A stretch of 64,000 bases of DNA from Phycisphaerales bacterium (GTDB lineage: Bacteria > Planctomycetota > Phycisphaerae > Sedimentisphaerales > Anaerobacaceae). Both the position numbers and the translations under genes were made by a program. Below the pieces are notes generated by a model. That model saw only the letters and a program-made list of their open reading frames with translations, was not told the origin of the DNA and made no database searches. The DNA is taken from the NCBI GenBank assembly GCA_003170415.1, contig PMZJ01000026.1, forward strand, positions 62,001 to 126,000, written 5' to 3'. This document shows positions 9,100-18,745 of the stretch, in pieces; positions within the stretch are counted from its first letter, which is position 1, and the number at the start of each line of letters is the position of its first letter.

Positions 9100-9822
9100 A
9101 TGTTAAAAACTATTCTGATGAAATTTGGTAAAAAGATTGGTTTGATTTTTGGGTTGGATATAAGACGAACCAGTTCGCCGGAGTTTAACTATAAATGGCT
9201 GCAAAACCAAAATATTCAAACTATTATTGACATAGGAGCCAATGAAGGCCAGTTCGCCGAAAGAATTCATAAAATTCTGCCGGAAGCCAAAGTATATTCA
9301 TTTGAACCGTTAAATGACTGTTATTGCAAGCTTGTTTCAAACTTAAAACATATAGCCGGATCGCGGGCATTTAACTTTGCGATTGGGGATGTTGACGACA
9401 GTAATGTCGAAATGCGACGTTCTCGATTCTCACCCAGCTCTTCTCTTTTAAAGATGGCCAAGTTACACAAAGAAGAGTTTCCATACACTGATGGCGAGAT
9501 TATAGAGAAAATCAACGTAAGGCGCCTTGATGGTATTGCCAATGAATTAAATATAGAAGGTAACATGCTTATAAAAATCGATGTGCAGGGCTTCGAGGAA
9601 AAGGTACTTGCCGGCGGCATAAAAACTATTTCAATGGCGACAGTTGTTATTATCGAATCGAGTGTCGAACAATTATACGAAGGACAATCTTCCTTTGATA
9701 GAGTTATTGATACCATGAGGAAGTTAGGTTTTGCTTTCAAAGGATGCTGGGACCAATTGAAAAGTCCAATTGATGGGCGTGTGCTTAGTTGCGACCTGAT
9801 ATTTATGAGGATAACAAATTAA
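9100..9822 (+). CDS. FkbM-family methyltransferase (second copy)
   Basis: 240 residues with IIDIGANEGQFAERIHKILP, VYSFEPLNDCYCKL and MLIKIDVQGFEEKVLAGG, the FkbM motif order. AAGGAGCATT upstream of ATG 9100 is a strong ribosome site. It is shorter than its neighbour at 8132 and shares only the family motifs with it, so this is not a recent duplication. About 105 bases of unassigned sequence follow before the polymerase gene. Confidence 0.82.
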   Translation: MLKTILMKFGKKIGLIFGLDIRRTSSPEFNYKWLQNQNIQTIIDIGANEGQFAERIHKILPEAKVYSFEPLNDCYCKLVSNLKHIAGSRAFNFAIGDVDDSNVEMRRSRFSPSSSLLKMAKLHKEEFPYTDGEIIEKINVRRLDGIANELNIEGNMLIKIDVQGFEEKVLAGGIKTISMATVVIIESSVEQLYEGQSSFDRVIDTMRKLGFAFKGCWDQLKSPIDGRVLSCDLIFMRITN

Positions 9823-9929
9823 AGAATATCCCCTGCTGCTTAATGGCCTCCCCATCAGGCTGTTCTTGTCGTATTAATATTGGTATTGAAGCAGCATTGT
9901 ATAAAGCTTAAACGCGGAATAAAATACTT

Positions 9930-11288
9930 ATGAAATTTCAGGCATTATTTGAAATTCTCAAAAACCGCATGGCTGGGGCCAACTTTTTGCCTGTTTTTTT
10001 ACTGACCCTGCTGGTATTGGTTATTGTAACGATACTTCTGGTTAGATACGGCAGCGGTTTTTTTCTTGGATTGGCTTTTATATTGACCGGGTTGCTTCTA
10101 ATCAACTCTGAGGCCGTAGCGGGACTTGTATTAATAGCCAGATTTCCGCTTGTGATAATATTGGTTTTATATGCGATACTGAGTCGCAAAAACGGGGTGT
10201 ATTTTTCAAAAACTATGGTTATCTTCGGGGCGTTGCCGGTTGTGATGTTTTTGAATTCGGTCCAGGCGCCTAATCCCATGGATGCCCTGGGGCAGAGTAT
10301 TTTATTTCTTTTACTCTATATAGGTCTCATTTTCGGCGGCGAGAGGATTCTTGGCGACCCCCGCGGACGGTTGGTGTTTATCAACACCATGACCGCTTTT
10401 ACTATTATCATCAGTTGTTTACAGATACCTTTTTTGGCATCGTCGCAAGGTCGTCTCGCCGGTATCTTTCAGTCAACGGTTGGCTATATGATTGTTGGCA
10501 CTACCGGTGTGATTATTCTGATTTGGTTTGTCCTCAAGCAAAAAGTGTGGAGCTTTTCGTTTATATTTTTTGGGCTATTTGCGCTTTTGAGTTTTGTTCT
10601 CCTGCTCCTTACTGGCGGCCGAACATCTATGTTAGGCACATTGTTGGGCATACTGGTTCTCTTAGTCAGAAAACTCAAACGAAATCTTATCATATTTTTG
10701 GCCTGCTTTATCATTTTGGGGCCGATTGGATTAGAATTGGTCGTTTCCTTTCCGGGGTTCGAAAACGTTAAAGCCAAACTGTTTTCCACAAAAGACACAC
10801 GAAGCCATGTCTGGCGCTATGCATGGGAAGAAATTCAGGTTAAGCCGTGGTTTGGATGGGGGACAGGCGCAGCGGCAATCAAATCAGCGAGTCAATTGGG
10901 ATATACGTATCATTCAACGTATCTGGAATTTGCGGTTGACCACGGAATCCCTTTTGCGGTATTCATGATGCTTATTTTCCTTTGGCTGCCAATAAGGGGT
11001 TTGATTTTAATGCGAAAGTGTCAGACCGAAGAGATGAAGGATATGGCTAATCTGTCATCTGCTATTTTAACATCGTATGCATTGGCGAGTTTTTTCGGAG
11101 GCGTACTCAACGCTACGACTTTCATACTTCCGATATATTCCGTGATTGCCTTGCAGGAAGGTATTCGTGCTGAAAACCTGGAAATTGAGCTATATGGTTC
11201 TGACCAGTATTACGACGAAAATGACCCTTATTACCAGGCCTCGCAGGAAATACAGACAGGAGAATATCCGGGCGGCGAACAAGCATGA
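9930..11288 (+). CDS. O-antigen ligase/polymerase family membrane protein (Wzy/WaaL-like)
   Basis: 452 residues with about ten or more hydrophobic segments and a long periplasmic stretch near residues 275-330. That stretch contains DTRSHVWRYAWEEIQVKPWFGWGTG and YTYHSTYLEFAVDHG, the pattern of the Wzy_C/O-antigen ligase domain. Such proteins polymerise or ligate lipid-linked glycan repeats. The C-terminal tail (after residue 420) is hydrophilic, rich in D/E/Y/Q. The stop overlaps the start of the next gene (ATGA at 11285), implying translational coupling with the glycosyltransferase. Confidence 0.8.
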   Translation: MKFQALFEILKNRMAGANFLPVFLLTLLVLVIVTILLVRYGSGFFLGLAFILTGLLLINSEAVAGLVLIARFPLVIILVLYAILSRKNGVYFSKTMVIFGALPVVMFLNSVQAPNPMDALGQSILFLLLYIGLIFGGERILGDPRGRLVFINTMTAFTIIISCLQIPFLASSQGRLAGIFQSTVGYMIVGTTGVIILIWFVLKQKVWSFSFIFFGLFALLSFVLLLLTGGRTSMLGTLLGILVLLVRKLKRNLIIFLACFIILGPIGLELVVSFPGFENVKAKLFSTKDTRSHVWRYAWEEIQVKPWFGWGTGAAAIKSASQLGYTYHSTYLEFAVDHGIPFAVFMMLIFLWLPIRGLILMRKCQTEEMKDMANLSSAILTSYALASFFGGVLNATTFILPIYSVIALQEGIRAENLEIELYGSDQYYDENDPYYQASQEIQTGEYPGGEQA

Positions 11289-12121
11289 ATGATTGGCCAA
11301 AAATAAGTATCGTTACCCCTTCTTTTAATCAGGCGGTATTTCTTGAACGCACGATTCAATCGGTCCTGAGCCAGGACTATCCCAATCTGGAGTACATAAT
11401 CATCGATGGCGGCAGCACGGATGGCTCTGTTGATATAATAAAAAAATACGCAGGAAAGTTAGCGTATTGGGTAAGCGAAAAAGATAATGGGCAGACCCAT
11501 GCCATAAACAAGGGTTTCCGCCGGGCCAGTGGAGATATTGTCGCCTGGCTCAACAGCGATGACGAATACTGCCCAGGCGCGCTGAAAACCGTCGCAAGGA
11601 CTTTTATGGAGGATAAAGAGCTTGACGTTGTCTTCGGGAACCGGCTTACCATTGATGAGAACGAAAATATTTTACGTGACGACCGTCATACTCGTTATAC
11701 CTTCGCGGCGCTGGTTCTTTATGGAATGATAATATCCCAGCCGGCTGCGTTTTGGAAACGCCGGCTGCTGGAACAGTTTGGATATCTCGATGAGTCCATG
11801 CGCTTTGCAATGGACTACGAGTTTTTCTGCCGGATTGGTGAACATATAAAAACCAAACACGTCAGGATGCACTTCGCAAAATTCCGCAGGCAATCATCTT
11901 CAAAAACATCCAATATCATAGACGTGGGCCGGGCAGAGCATCGTCAAATCAGTGAAAAGTATTTGAAAGAGGCCTGCAAAGGATGGCCAGTGAAGCTGGT
12001 TATTCTATCTGTATTTGCTCAAAGAACGTTTTGGTATATTCTGCAGGGTGACGGACTTTATGTGCTGAAGGGTTTTGTAAGGCGGCTGCTGCCTGAATCT
12101 TTAAGGCCGCAGTGGATGTAA
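11285..12121 (+). CDS. Glycosyltransferase family 2
   Basis: 278 residues with the GT-A opening ISIVTPSFNQAVFLERTIQSVLSQDYPN cut here to its key parts: TPSFNQ, then IDGGSTDGS (nucleotide-binding Asp), then AWLNSDDEY as the DXD-type metal motif, and the AMDYEFFCRIG acceptor-side motif. These are typical of family 2 enzymes that add sugars to lipid-linked intermediates on the cytoplasmic side. The gene overlaps the polymerase gene by 4 bases and the next gene by 10 bases, so the three are one translation-coupled group. Confidence 0.88.
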   Translation: MNDWPKISIVTPSFNQAVFLERTIQSVLSQDYPNLEYIIIDGGSTDGSVDIIKKYAGKLAYWVSEKDNGQTHAINKGFRRASGDIVAWLNSDDEYCPGALKTVARTFMEDKELDVVFGNRLTIDENENILRDDRHTRYTFAALVLYGMIISQPAAFWKRRLLEQFGYLDESMRFAMDYEFFCRIGEHIKTKHVRMHFAKFRRQSSSKTSNIIDVGRAEHRQISEKYLKEACKGWPVKLVILSVFAQRTFWYILQGDGLYVLKGFVRRLLPESLRPQWM

Positions 12122-13422
12122 GAAGCTCAAACGAAATTATGTCGAGAAAAAAAACATTACTCATTTTGTCAGCGGCCGTTTTGCCCGGCTGTTTTTTGGG
12201 TTTGTTTTATATCACGCAGACCGGGGCCGCCAGCGGCGATATCAATGCGCCATCCCGTCAAACTGTACAGCAATTGCGGCCGCTCATGTTTAAAGGCAAG
12301 CCATTCTTTCCTATCGGGGCATACTCTCAAACACGCAACCTCGATAATAGTTTCGTCAAATTTGAGGACCTTGCCAAGCAGGGCTGGAACACGGTGCTTC
12401 AGCATGTGGCGGACAACCAAACCGACATAAAATTTTTAAATGATGCCGATGCCGCGGGTTTTGCCGTGATACTTTCGATGCACAATCTTATTGCCGCCCA
12501 GGACCAAAATTCGGTGGCAAAGAAGGTTTCCACTCTAAATAGTTATCCGGCTATGCTGGGATATTATATTTTCGACGAGCCGGAAAATGTATATTCAGCC
12601 AGCGAAGAATACAAACACTCTCTTCATATAAGCTCCATGGGATTGGGAAAGTTTATCATCAGCAAAATCGGGTGGGTTAAACCTCTGATTCGTGCGATTG
12701 ACGCTGACAAGGAACATTATATTTTTATGTGTATTGGGTGGTGGACATTTTACGAAGAACTATCCGGTCTTTGTGAGATTAATCTCCCTAATGAATATCC
12801 GACTGAAAATACCAAAACTGAATTCGAAGGACCACAGGCAAACATAATTTATGACGCAAAATTGGCGGCGAAAGCTGCCTACAAAGCAGGCGGACAGGGC
12901 TTCTGTTACACGCCGCTGGCAATTAATATAAATACAGGAATGGGAAATTATCGCCCTCCCACCATCAATGAATTTCGCTATTCTGCTTTTGCGCCGATTA
13001 CTCAGGGCGCAATGGGAATCATTTACTGGGCCGGCTACCGCTGTAAATCACCATATACCGAACAGGTTGTTTATCCGGTAACGCGACAGCTAAACGAACT
13101 GACTCCTTTTTTCCTTGGCAAATGGCTGGACGACAAACTTCAGTGTGAACCCTCCCAGAGCAGTACTCCTCTTCTTAAAAAACTTGTTCTCCCAACGGTA
13201 AGCGGTTGTTTGCGCCAGAGCGATAATGGCAAATATCTCTTATTGGCGGTTAATAATAGAGCGGAAGTCACTTCAGCAACATTCCGTGTAAACATTGAAC
13301 GGCTGCCCAGTCAGGCAAGGGATTTTATAACAGGCCGGTCGGTTCCGATAATCGGAGGCGAGATAAAAGACCTGATGGGCCCTTATGGCGTCTGTGCCTA
13401 TATTATTGAACAAGCTAAGTAA
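12112..13422 (+). CDS. Secreted TIM-barrel-like protein of unknown function
   Basis: I do not recognise a specific family. The N-terminus (LLILSAAVLPGCFLGLFYI) is a signal peptide or membrane anchor; LPGC is a possible but atypical lipobox. The body resembles glycoside-hydrolase-type barrels: FKGKPFFPIGAYS, then GWNTVLQHVAD, VILSMHN, GYYIFDEPEN (a candidate acid residue), AYKAGGQGFCYTP and GAMGIIYWAGYR, followed by a small C-terminal beta region. AAGG lies 9 bases before ATG 12112; ATG 12139 is an alternative start. Its place inside the polysaccharide locus suggests it trims or binds the exported glycan. No activity can be assigned. Confidence 0.6.
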   Translation: MDVRSSNEIMSRKKTLLILSAAVLPGCFLGLFYITQTGAASGDINAPSRQTVQQLRPLMFKGKPFFPIGAYSQTRNLDNSFVKFEDLAKQGWNTVLQHVADNQTDIKFLNDADAAGFAVILSMHNLIAAQDQNSVAKKVSTLNSYPAMLGYYIFDEPENVYSASEEYKHSLHISSMGLGKFIISKIGWVKPLIRAIDADKEHYIFMCIGWWTFYEELSGLCEINLPNEYPTENTKTEFEGPQANIIYDAKLAAKAAYKAGGQGFCYTPLAININTGMGNYRPPTINEFRYSAFAPITQGAMGIIYWAGYRCKSPYTEQVVYPVTRQLNELTPFFLGKWLDDKLQCEPSQSSTPLLKKLVLPTVSGCLRQSDNGKYLLLAVNNRAEVTSATFRVNIERLPSQARDFITGRSVPIIGGEIKDLMGPYGVCAYIIEQAK

Positions 13423-13470
13423 TCTTAAGTCAAATAATCTGCCATCTATATAGTTGGTGAAACTGGTAAA

Positions 13471-14607
13471 ATGCGTATTTGTTATATATGTGTCGGCGGT
13501 TTCGGGCATGTTGCTCCATATCTAAATTATTTCAAATCTGCCGGCCATGATGTCTATTTCATTTCTCTTTCAACTGCTGTGGATTATGATGTGACCACTT
13601 ATAATGTTGGAATAGGGGGGAAGTATTCGAAAACTCAGGGCAAGTGGAAGTACCCGTTTAGTATGCTCAAGGCCCGCAGATTAGTGCATAGGATAAAGCC
13701 GGATATTGTGCATACTCACTATGTCACGAGCGGAGGTTTGGCCGGTCTTGTGTGTAATTTTCATCCTACAATAACAACGGTGCACGGTAGTGATATAAAC
13801 GAAAGTATAAAGTCAAATCTTTGGAAATTTCTGTTAAAAATAGTATTTGAACAGGCCGACTGTGTGAACACCTGCACCGAAGACCAAAAAGGAAAAGTGA
13901 TGAGCCTCGGCATAAGCCCGGACAAGATACGTGTTCTCACCCTTGGCGTTGATACAGCTAAATTTGCTTATATGCCGCGACAGTGGGACAGTATTCAAAA
14001 TACATTACGGCTGGTTACAACAAGGCGATTGGAAAAAATCTATGATCATCCTACGATAATCAGGGCATTGACAATCCTGCGCCGGAAGAAAATCAATTTC
14101 AAAATGACGTTTGTCGCAGGGGGGCCTTTACAGAATGACCTTAAAAAACATGCTGAGCAAGAGGGCTTGGCGGACTATATCGAGTTTTTAGGAGGGGTTG
14201 GAAAAGACAAGATAGTTGACATTCTGCAAAATAATGACATTTTTCTTTCTGCTCCCGTATGTGACGGAATAAGCATCGCATTGCTGGAAGCGATGGCGGT
14301 TGGTTTGTTTCCGATTGTTTCACAAATAGACGTAAACTCAGATTGGCTCAAAGACGGCGAAGACGGTTTTTTGCATAAAGTCGGCGATTCCGGCTCGCTG
14401 GCGGAGTGTATTTTGAAAATACGCGACAACTATCAGTTGGCCGCCAGTGCCGTGCAAAACAATCGCAAAAAAGTTGTTGAGCTTGCGGATACTAAAACTA
14501 ATATGGGACGTCTTGAAAAAATATATGAGCAGTTAATCTCAAAAAAAATCTACGAGACAAAACAGCGATTGTTTCCGGAATGCGACGGCAGAAACAGTAT
14601 TAAATAA
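13471..14607 (+). CDS. Glycosyltransferase family 4
   Basis: 378 residues with the two-domain GT-B layout. The first part has IVHTHYVTSGGLAGLV and TVHGSDIN; the second has TTRRLEKIYDHPTIIRAL, FVAGGPLQNDLKKHAE, and the nucleotide-sugar-binding segment ISIALLEAMAVGLFPIVS with the E-x7-E type motif. The family uses retaining transfer from NDP-sugars. It is followed 18 bases later by a second GT4. Which linkage it makes is not predictable. Confidence 0.87.
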   Translation: MRICYICVGGFGHVAPYLNYFKSAGHDVYFISLSTAVDYDVTTYNVGIGGKYSKTQGKWKYPFSMLKARRLVHRIKPDIVHTHYVTSGGLAGLVCNFHPTITTVHGSDINESIKSNLWKFLLKIVFEQADCVNTCTEDQKGKVMSLGISPDKIRVLTLGVDTAKFAYMPRQWDSIQNTLRLVTTRRLEKIYDHPTIIRALTILRRKKINFKMTFVAGGPLQNDLKKHAEQEGLADYIEFLGGVGKDKIVDILQNNDIFLSAPVCDGISIALLEAMAVGLFPIVSQIDVNSDWLKDGEDGFLHKVGDSGSLAECILKIRDNYQLAASAVQNNRKKVVELADTKTNMGRLEKIYEQLISKKIYETKQRLFPECDGRNSIK

Positions 14608-14625
14608 CGTTCGATAGATTACTTA

Positions 14626-15867
14626 ATGCATATCTTATACATTCATCAGTATTTTACGACGCCTTTGGGCATAACCGGCACGAGGTCCTACGAGTTTGCC
14701 AGGCGATGGGTTGCCAAGGGGCATAAAGTTACTATGCTTACCAGCACTGCCAATCTTACAAGCGAAGATTTGGCATATGCCCGCGGTAGGTTCTTCAAGA
14801 AATTTACAGTCGATGGAATTAATGTTCTGGCAATGGCCGTTCCGTACAGGCAACAAATGGGTATATTCAAGCGGTGTTTATCTTTTCTTGCGTTTCTCCT
14901 GCTCTCATCGGGTGTAGTTCTTTTTATTAGAAAGGTGGATATTGTTTACGCGACAAGCACCCCGCTTACCATAGGCATACCGGCAATTGCAGCGAGATGG
15001 TTCAGGCGTAAGAAATTTATTTTCGAAGTGCGAGACCAGTGGCCAGAGTCCGTGGTGGAAGTAGGGGTCATACGAAATAAATTCCTGATTAGTATCCTGA
15101 TGTGGCTCGAAAAGTTCATTTACAAAAACGCGTCGGCGATAGTCGCGGTTTCTGAAGGTATGGCAGAGGGAATTAGAATTGTCGCCGGACAGAGTAAACC
15201 TATTTATGTGGTTCCAAACGGCGCCGACCTGAATTTATTCAGACCAGATATAGACGGTGGAGATGTTCGGAAGAAAAATGACTGGAATGGGAAACTTGTT
15301 TTTCTGCACGCCGGGACAATGGGAAAAGTCAACAATCTTGATTTTGTGATTGAAGCTGCCGGGAAACTGAAGGAATCTCGTGATATTTTATTTGTGTTAA
15401 TTGGTCAGGGGTCCAGAAAAAACGCCTTGGGAAACAGGATCAAAGAGCTTGGTCTGACCAATGTGCAGATTATACCTTCTGTGCCTAAAAAACAGCTCCC
15501 GCCAATTCTGGCAGCGACAGATGTTGTCATAAGTATCATTGGCAATATTCCTATTATAGAAAGACACGCTTCGCTTAACAAATTCTATGACGGCTTGGCG
15601 GCAGGTAAGCCGATGCTTTTAAACTATTACGGCTGGCAAGGGGAACTCTTGGAAGAAAAGGACGCCGGTTTCGGCTGCAAGCTTTGTGATGTGGACGAGT
15701 TTGCCGAAAAGGTATTGCACCTGAATCGACACAGGGAACTTCTGCCTGAAATGGGCAAGAATGCCCGGCAGTTAGCTGTCAGTGAATTTGACAGAGAAAA
15801 ACTTGCAGACCAGTTATTGTCGGCGATTGAAGCGACCTTCGCAGAATCTATTTTGATAAAAGATTAA
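14626..15867 (+). CDS. Glycosyltransferase family 4 (WbuB-like)
   Basis: 413 residues opening with ILYIHQYFTTPLGITGTRSYEFARRW, typical of WbuB-type transferases, followed by a hydrophobic stretch (LAFLLLSSGVVLFI) and FEVRDQWPESVVEVGV. The C-terminal domain has HAGTMGKVNNLDFVIEAAGKL, IGQGSRKNALGNR and SLNKFYDGLAAGKPML, the donor-binding region. It is likely membrane-associated. It lies between another GT4 and a GT2 in the same operon. Confidence 0.88.
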   Translation: MHILYIHQYFTTPLGITGTRSYEFARRWVAKGHKVTMLTSTANLTSEDLAYARGRFFKKFTVDGINVLAMAVPYRQQMGIFKRCLSFLAFLLLSSGVVLFIRKVDIVYATSTPLTIGIPAIAARWFRRKKFIFEVRDQWPESVVEVGVIRNKFLISILMWLEKFIYKNASAIVAVSEGMAEGIRIVAGQSKPIYVVPNGADLNLFRPDIDGGDVRKKNDWNGKLVFLHAGTMGKVNNLDFVIEAAGKLKESRDILFVLIGQGSRKNALGNRIKELGLTNVQIIPSVPKKQLPPILAATDVVISIIGNIPIIERHASLNKFYDGLAAGKPMLLNYYGWQGELLEEKDAGFGCKLCDVDEFAEKVLHLNRHRELLPEMGKNARQLAVSEFDREKLADQLLSAIEATFAESILIKD

Positions 15868-15903
15868 AAGCGAACCGGATAAGAACAAGGTAAAAGCGCG
15901 GCG

Positions 15904-16935
15904 ATGTTGGTTTCCGTAATAATACCGATACATAATGAAGGGAAATTTATCGGCAGATGTCTGGACTCCTTTCTTATACAGATGGAAAATAGGGATGATT
16001 GTGAAATTCTGTGCGTTGATGGTATGAGCACCGATAAAACCGCTGATATAATTAGAGAATATTCGGCCCGTGACAGGAGAGTCAAATTGGTCGTTAATGC
16101 AGCGAAGATTACGCCTGTCGCTATGAATCTTGGTATCAAACAATCAAAGGGCTATTTTATAATGATTGTCGGTTGTCATGCTGAATATGCATCTGATTAT
16201 ATCAAAAAATGTATCGAAGTTATTGAGCGCACAAAGGCAGACCATGTCGGCGGTTATATGACGACTCTCCCGGGGAAAAATACTGCCGTTGGTATGGCCA
16301 TAACAGCGGCAACGAGTTGCGCATTTGGTGTTGGAAATTCGATGTTTCGATTAAAAGGGCCTGAGAGAGAAGTTGATACCGTTCCTTTTGGAATGTATAG
16401 AAGGACTGTCTTTGAAAAAATAGGTCTGTATGACGAAAGATTAGTACGGAACCAGGACATCGAACTTAACCATCGACTGCAAAAAGCCGGAGGCCGCATT
16501 ATTATTTCACCTGAAATAAAATTCAGCTATTACAATCGTTCTACTTACGGCGGATTATGGCAGCAATCGTTCAACAACGGGCTTTGGAATCCCTATACCG
16601 TCTGGCTGACGGGCAGCGGTCTGTCTTGGAGACATTTTGTTCCAATGTTTTTTGTTTTAGGACTGGTTATTATGACGGCGGGAAGTTTTTTATGGTGGCC
16701 TGTTAAATGGATATTGGCAGTATATATATTGCTATATCTGACGGCCGCTTTTTCCTTCTCAATTCGAAGTGCTTGGCAGAATAATACGTCTGCATTTCTT
16801 GTCCTGTGGTCATTTGTTGTGTTGCATATTGCTTACGGTTTCGGTTCATTATGGTCAATTGTAACAATACCTTTTAAGTTCCCAGACCGTAACAAAAAGA
16901 TTATAAACAAACCCCTTGCGGACCGAAAAACTTAA
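15904..16935 (+). CDS. Glycosyltransferase family 2 with C-terminal membrane segments (ExoA-like)
   Basis: 343 residues. The GT-A core shows VSVIIPIHNEGKFIGRCLDS, CVDGMSTDKTADI and VGCHAEYASDY, plus RNQDIELNHRLQKAGG as the acceptor-side motif. Three hydrophobic segments follow residue 245 (FVPMFFVLGLVIMTAG, ILAVYILLYLTAAFSF, LVLWSFVVLHIAYGF). This layout matches succinoglycan ExoA-type transferases, which act at the inner membrane. The ATG at 15904 has only a purine-rich stretch upstream. Confidence 0.85.
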   Translation: MLVSVIIPIHNEGKFIGRCLDSFLIQMENRDDCEILCVDGMSTDKTADIIREYSARDRRVKLVVNAAKITPVAMNLGIKQSKGYFIMIVGCHAEYASDYIKKCIEVIERTKADHVGGYMTTLPGKNTAVGMAITAATSCAFGVGNSMFRLKGPEREVDTVPFGMYRRTVFEKIGLYDERLVRNQDIELNHRLQKAGGRIIISPEIKFSYYNRSTYGGLWQQSFNNGLWNPYTVWLTGSGLSWRHFVPMFFVLGLVIMTAGSFLWWPVKWILAVYILLYLTAAFSFSIRSAWQNNTSAFLVLWSFVVLHIAYGFGSLWSIVTIPFKFPDRNKKIINKPLADRKT

Positions 16936-16993
16936 TGCATCCGGATTACTGCACAAAAGACAATAACACAAAAAAACATTACAGTGAAATCGA

Positions 16994-18049
16994 GTGAATT
17001 CCATGGATAAATCACATAGCAGGAATAGTTCGTCGGCGGTCTTCATAGTCGGAGTTTTTGCCGCGGTTGTAATATTAATGTTCGTAGCCAGGATGCGCAG
17101 TGGGAATGTACAGACAATTAACATTCCGCTCAACAACGGGATAGTAACCCTCTTAACGTATAATAATTTCCTGGCGGCAATTTCGAACGACAACAAGATA
17201 TATGTATTGCAATGGTCCGGCTTATCAAAGAAACCACGAGAGGGTGTGGTGGAATCAGGCGAGGCGGTTTTTGTTGCACCTGACACTATTGTATCCGTGA
17301 AGCGAACAAATCCTGATTGTCTTGTTGTGTCTGGATTCGATGCTAACAGCGTAAGCCAGAAAATTCCTCTGTCTTTGACGTCGAACACTGCGAGTTTGTG
17401 CGCCAGCCGGGACGGGAACAAAATAATTCTTTTGTTGGAGCGGGGTGGCGGTGAACACCTGACATATGAACTGTTTGAGGTGGAGTTTAATACAAAGCAG
17501 GTGAGACCATTAACCGCAATTCCCTCAGAACAGGGCAGGGTGGAGCATTTCTCGGTATCCAATGACGGGCGTTATGTTGTTGCCGCAGGCGAAAAAAAAG
17601 AACACGGCTGGATGTTTGTTGCGGATACCAAAGAAAAGAAAATTGTTTGGCAAAAGGAATTGCCGGATTTGAAAAAATTGTATAAAGGGGTTTTCTCGAA
17701 CGATGGAGAGATTATCTATTTAAGAGGCAGCGATAGTATGCTGACGCTGGTCAAAACGAGTTCAGGGGAAATAATTGACCGTTGGTTGCCGACCAAAGAA
17801 AACAAAAGCACTTACAGGACTCAGCCGGCTCAGACGGTAACGATCAGCAGCGACGGCGGGCTGGTGGCGGCAACTGTTTTCGGCGATGTATATGTATGGG
17901 ACACCAAAACTCGTAAAAAATATAATATTACCGGTGCGGGACAAAAAGTATTCAGTAGTATGGTTTTTTCCCCGGATGGGCGATTCGTTGCAACATCCGA
18001 TATGCGTCAGGGAGGCGATATCAAGATTATCCGCACGCCGCGTAATTAA
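16994..18049 (+). CDS. Membrane-anchored WD40-like beta-propeller protein
   Basis: One N-terminal membrane segment (SAVFIVGVFAAVVILMFVA, residues about 14-32) is followed by roughly 310 residues of repeated propeller blades. Examples are VSNDGRYVVAAGEK, FSNDGEIIYLRGS, ISSDGGLVAATVFGDVYVWD and FSPDGRFVATSD, ending each blade with hydrophobic-D/T patterns. It is probably a periplasmic sensor or scaffold. No catalytic motif is seen. The start is GTG 16994 or ATG 17003. It is placed directly before the sugar transferase gene. Confidence 0.65.
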   Translation: MNSMDKSHSRNSSSAVFIVGVFAAVVILMFVARMRSGNVQTINIPLNNGIVTLLTYNNFLAAISNDNKIYVLQWSGLSKKPREGVVESGEAVFVAPDTIVSVKRTNPDCLVVSGFDANSVSQKIPLSLTSNTASLCASRDGNKIILLLERGGGEHLTYELFEVEFNTKQVRPLTAIPSEQGRVEHFSVSNDGRYVVAAGEKKEHGWMFVADTKEKKIVWQKELPDLKKLYKGVFSNDGEIIYLRGSDSMLTLVKTSSGEIIDRWLPTKENKSTYRTQPAQTVTISSDGGLVAATVFGDVYVWDTKTRKKYNITGAGQKVFSSMVFSPDGRFVATSDMRQGGDIKIIRTPRN

Positions 18050-18097
18050 TTGTTCGGTGTCGCAGGCAGCAAACCTTATAAAAGCACATATAACGTA

Positions 18098-18730
18098 ATG
18101 CGCCATTTCGTAAAACGGTTATTCGATATAATTTCCAGCGCGGCGGGGTTGATTGTAATCAGCCCTCTTTTAGTGGTATTGGCTGTGCTGGTTCGTCTTA
18201 AACTTGGCTCTCCAATCCTGTTTCGCCAGCAGCGCCCCGGATTGGGCGGCAAAGCATTTGTCATATATAAGTTTCGGACAATGACGGACCAGCGTGATGC
18301 ATCGGGGCATTTGCTGCCGGACGAGCAGCGTCTGCCTGCGTTCGGGCGTTTCCTGCGAAGCACGAGTTTTGATGAACTGCCTGAATTGCTCAATGTGCTT
18401 AAAGGCGATATGAGCATTGTCGGCCCCCGGCCCCTGATGATGAAATATCTGGAACGATATTCTCCCGAGCAGGCCAGGCGACACGAGGCCAAACCTGGAA
18501 TCACCGGCTGGGCGCAGATAAACGGGCGAAATGCCATCTCGTGGGAAGATAAATTCAAGCTCGATGTCTGGTACGTTGACAACTGGACACTCTGGCTTGA
18601 TATGAAAATAATCCTCAAGAGTGTCTGGATGGTGATAGTAAGAGAGGGTATAACTCAGCAGGGCAGGGCAACGATGGACGAGTTTATGGGCACGAGGCCA
18701 AACGGCACCGTCGAACGCCCACAGAGGTAA
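18098..18730 (+). CDS. Undecaprenyl-phosphate sugar-1-phosphate transferase (bacterial sugar transferase)
   Basis: About 210 residues, the short PglC/WcaJ-C-terminal form. It has one N-terminal membrane segment (IISSAAGLIVISPLLVVLAV), then FRQQRPGLGGKAFVIYKFRTM, FDELPELLNVLKGDMSIVGPRPL and KPGITGWAQINGRN, all signature blocks of this family. It loads the first sugar phosphate onto the lipid carrier. I choose ATG 18098 (MRHFVKRLFDI) because family members start there; an upstream TTG at 18050 would add 16 unconserved-looking residues. Confidence 0.92.
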   Translation: MRHFVKRLFDIISSAAGLIVISPLLVVLAVLVRLKLGSPILFRQQRPGLGGKAFVIYKFRTMTDQRDASGHLLPDEQRLPAFGRFLRSTSFDELPELLNVLKGDMSIVGPRPLMMKYLERYSPEQARRHEAKPGITGWAQINGRNAISWEDKFKLDVWYVDNWTLWLDMKIILKSVWMVIVREGITQQGRATMDEFMGTRPNGTVERPQR

Positions 18731-18745
18731 TACCGGAAAGACAAT

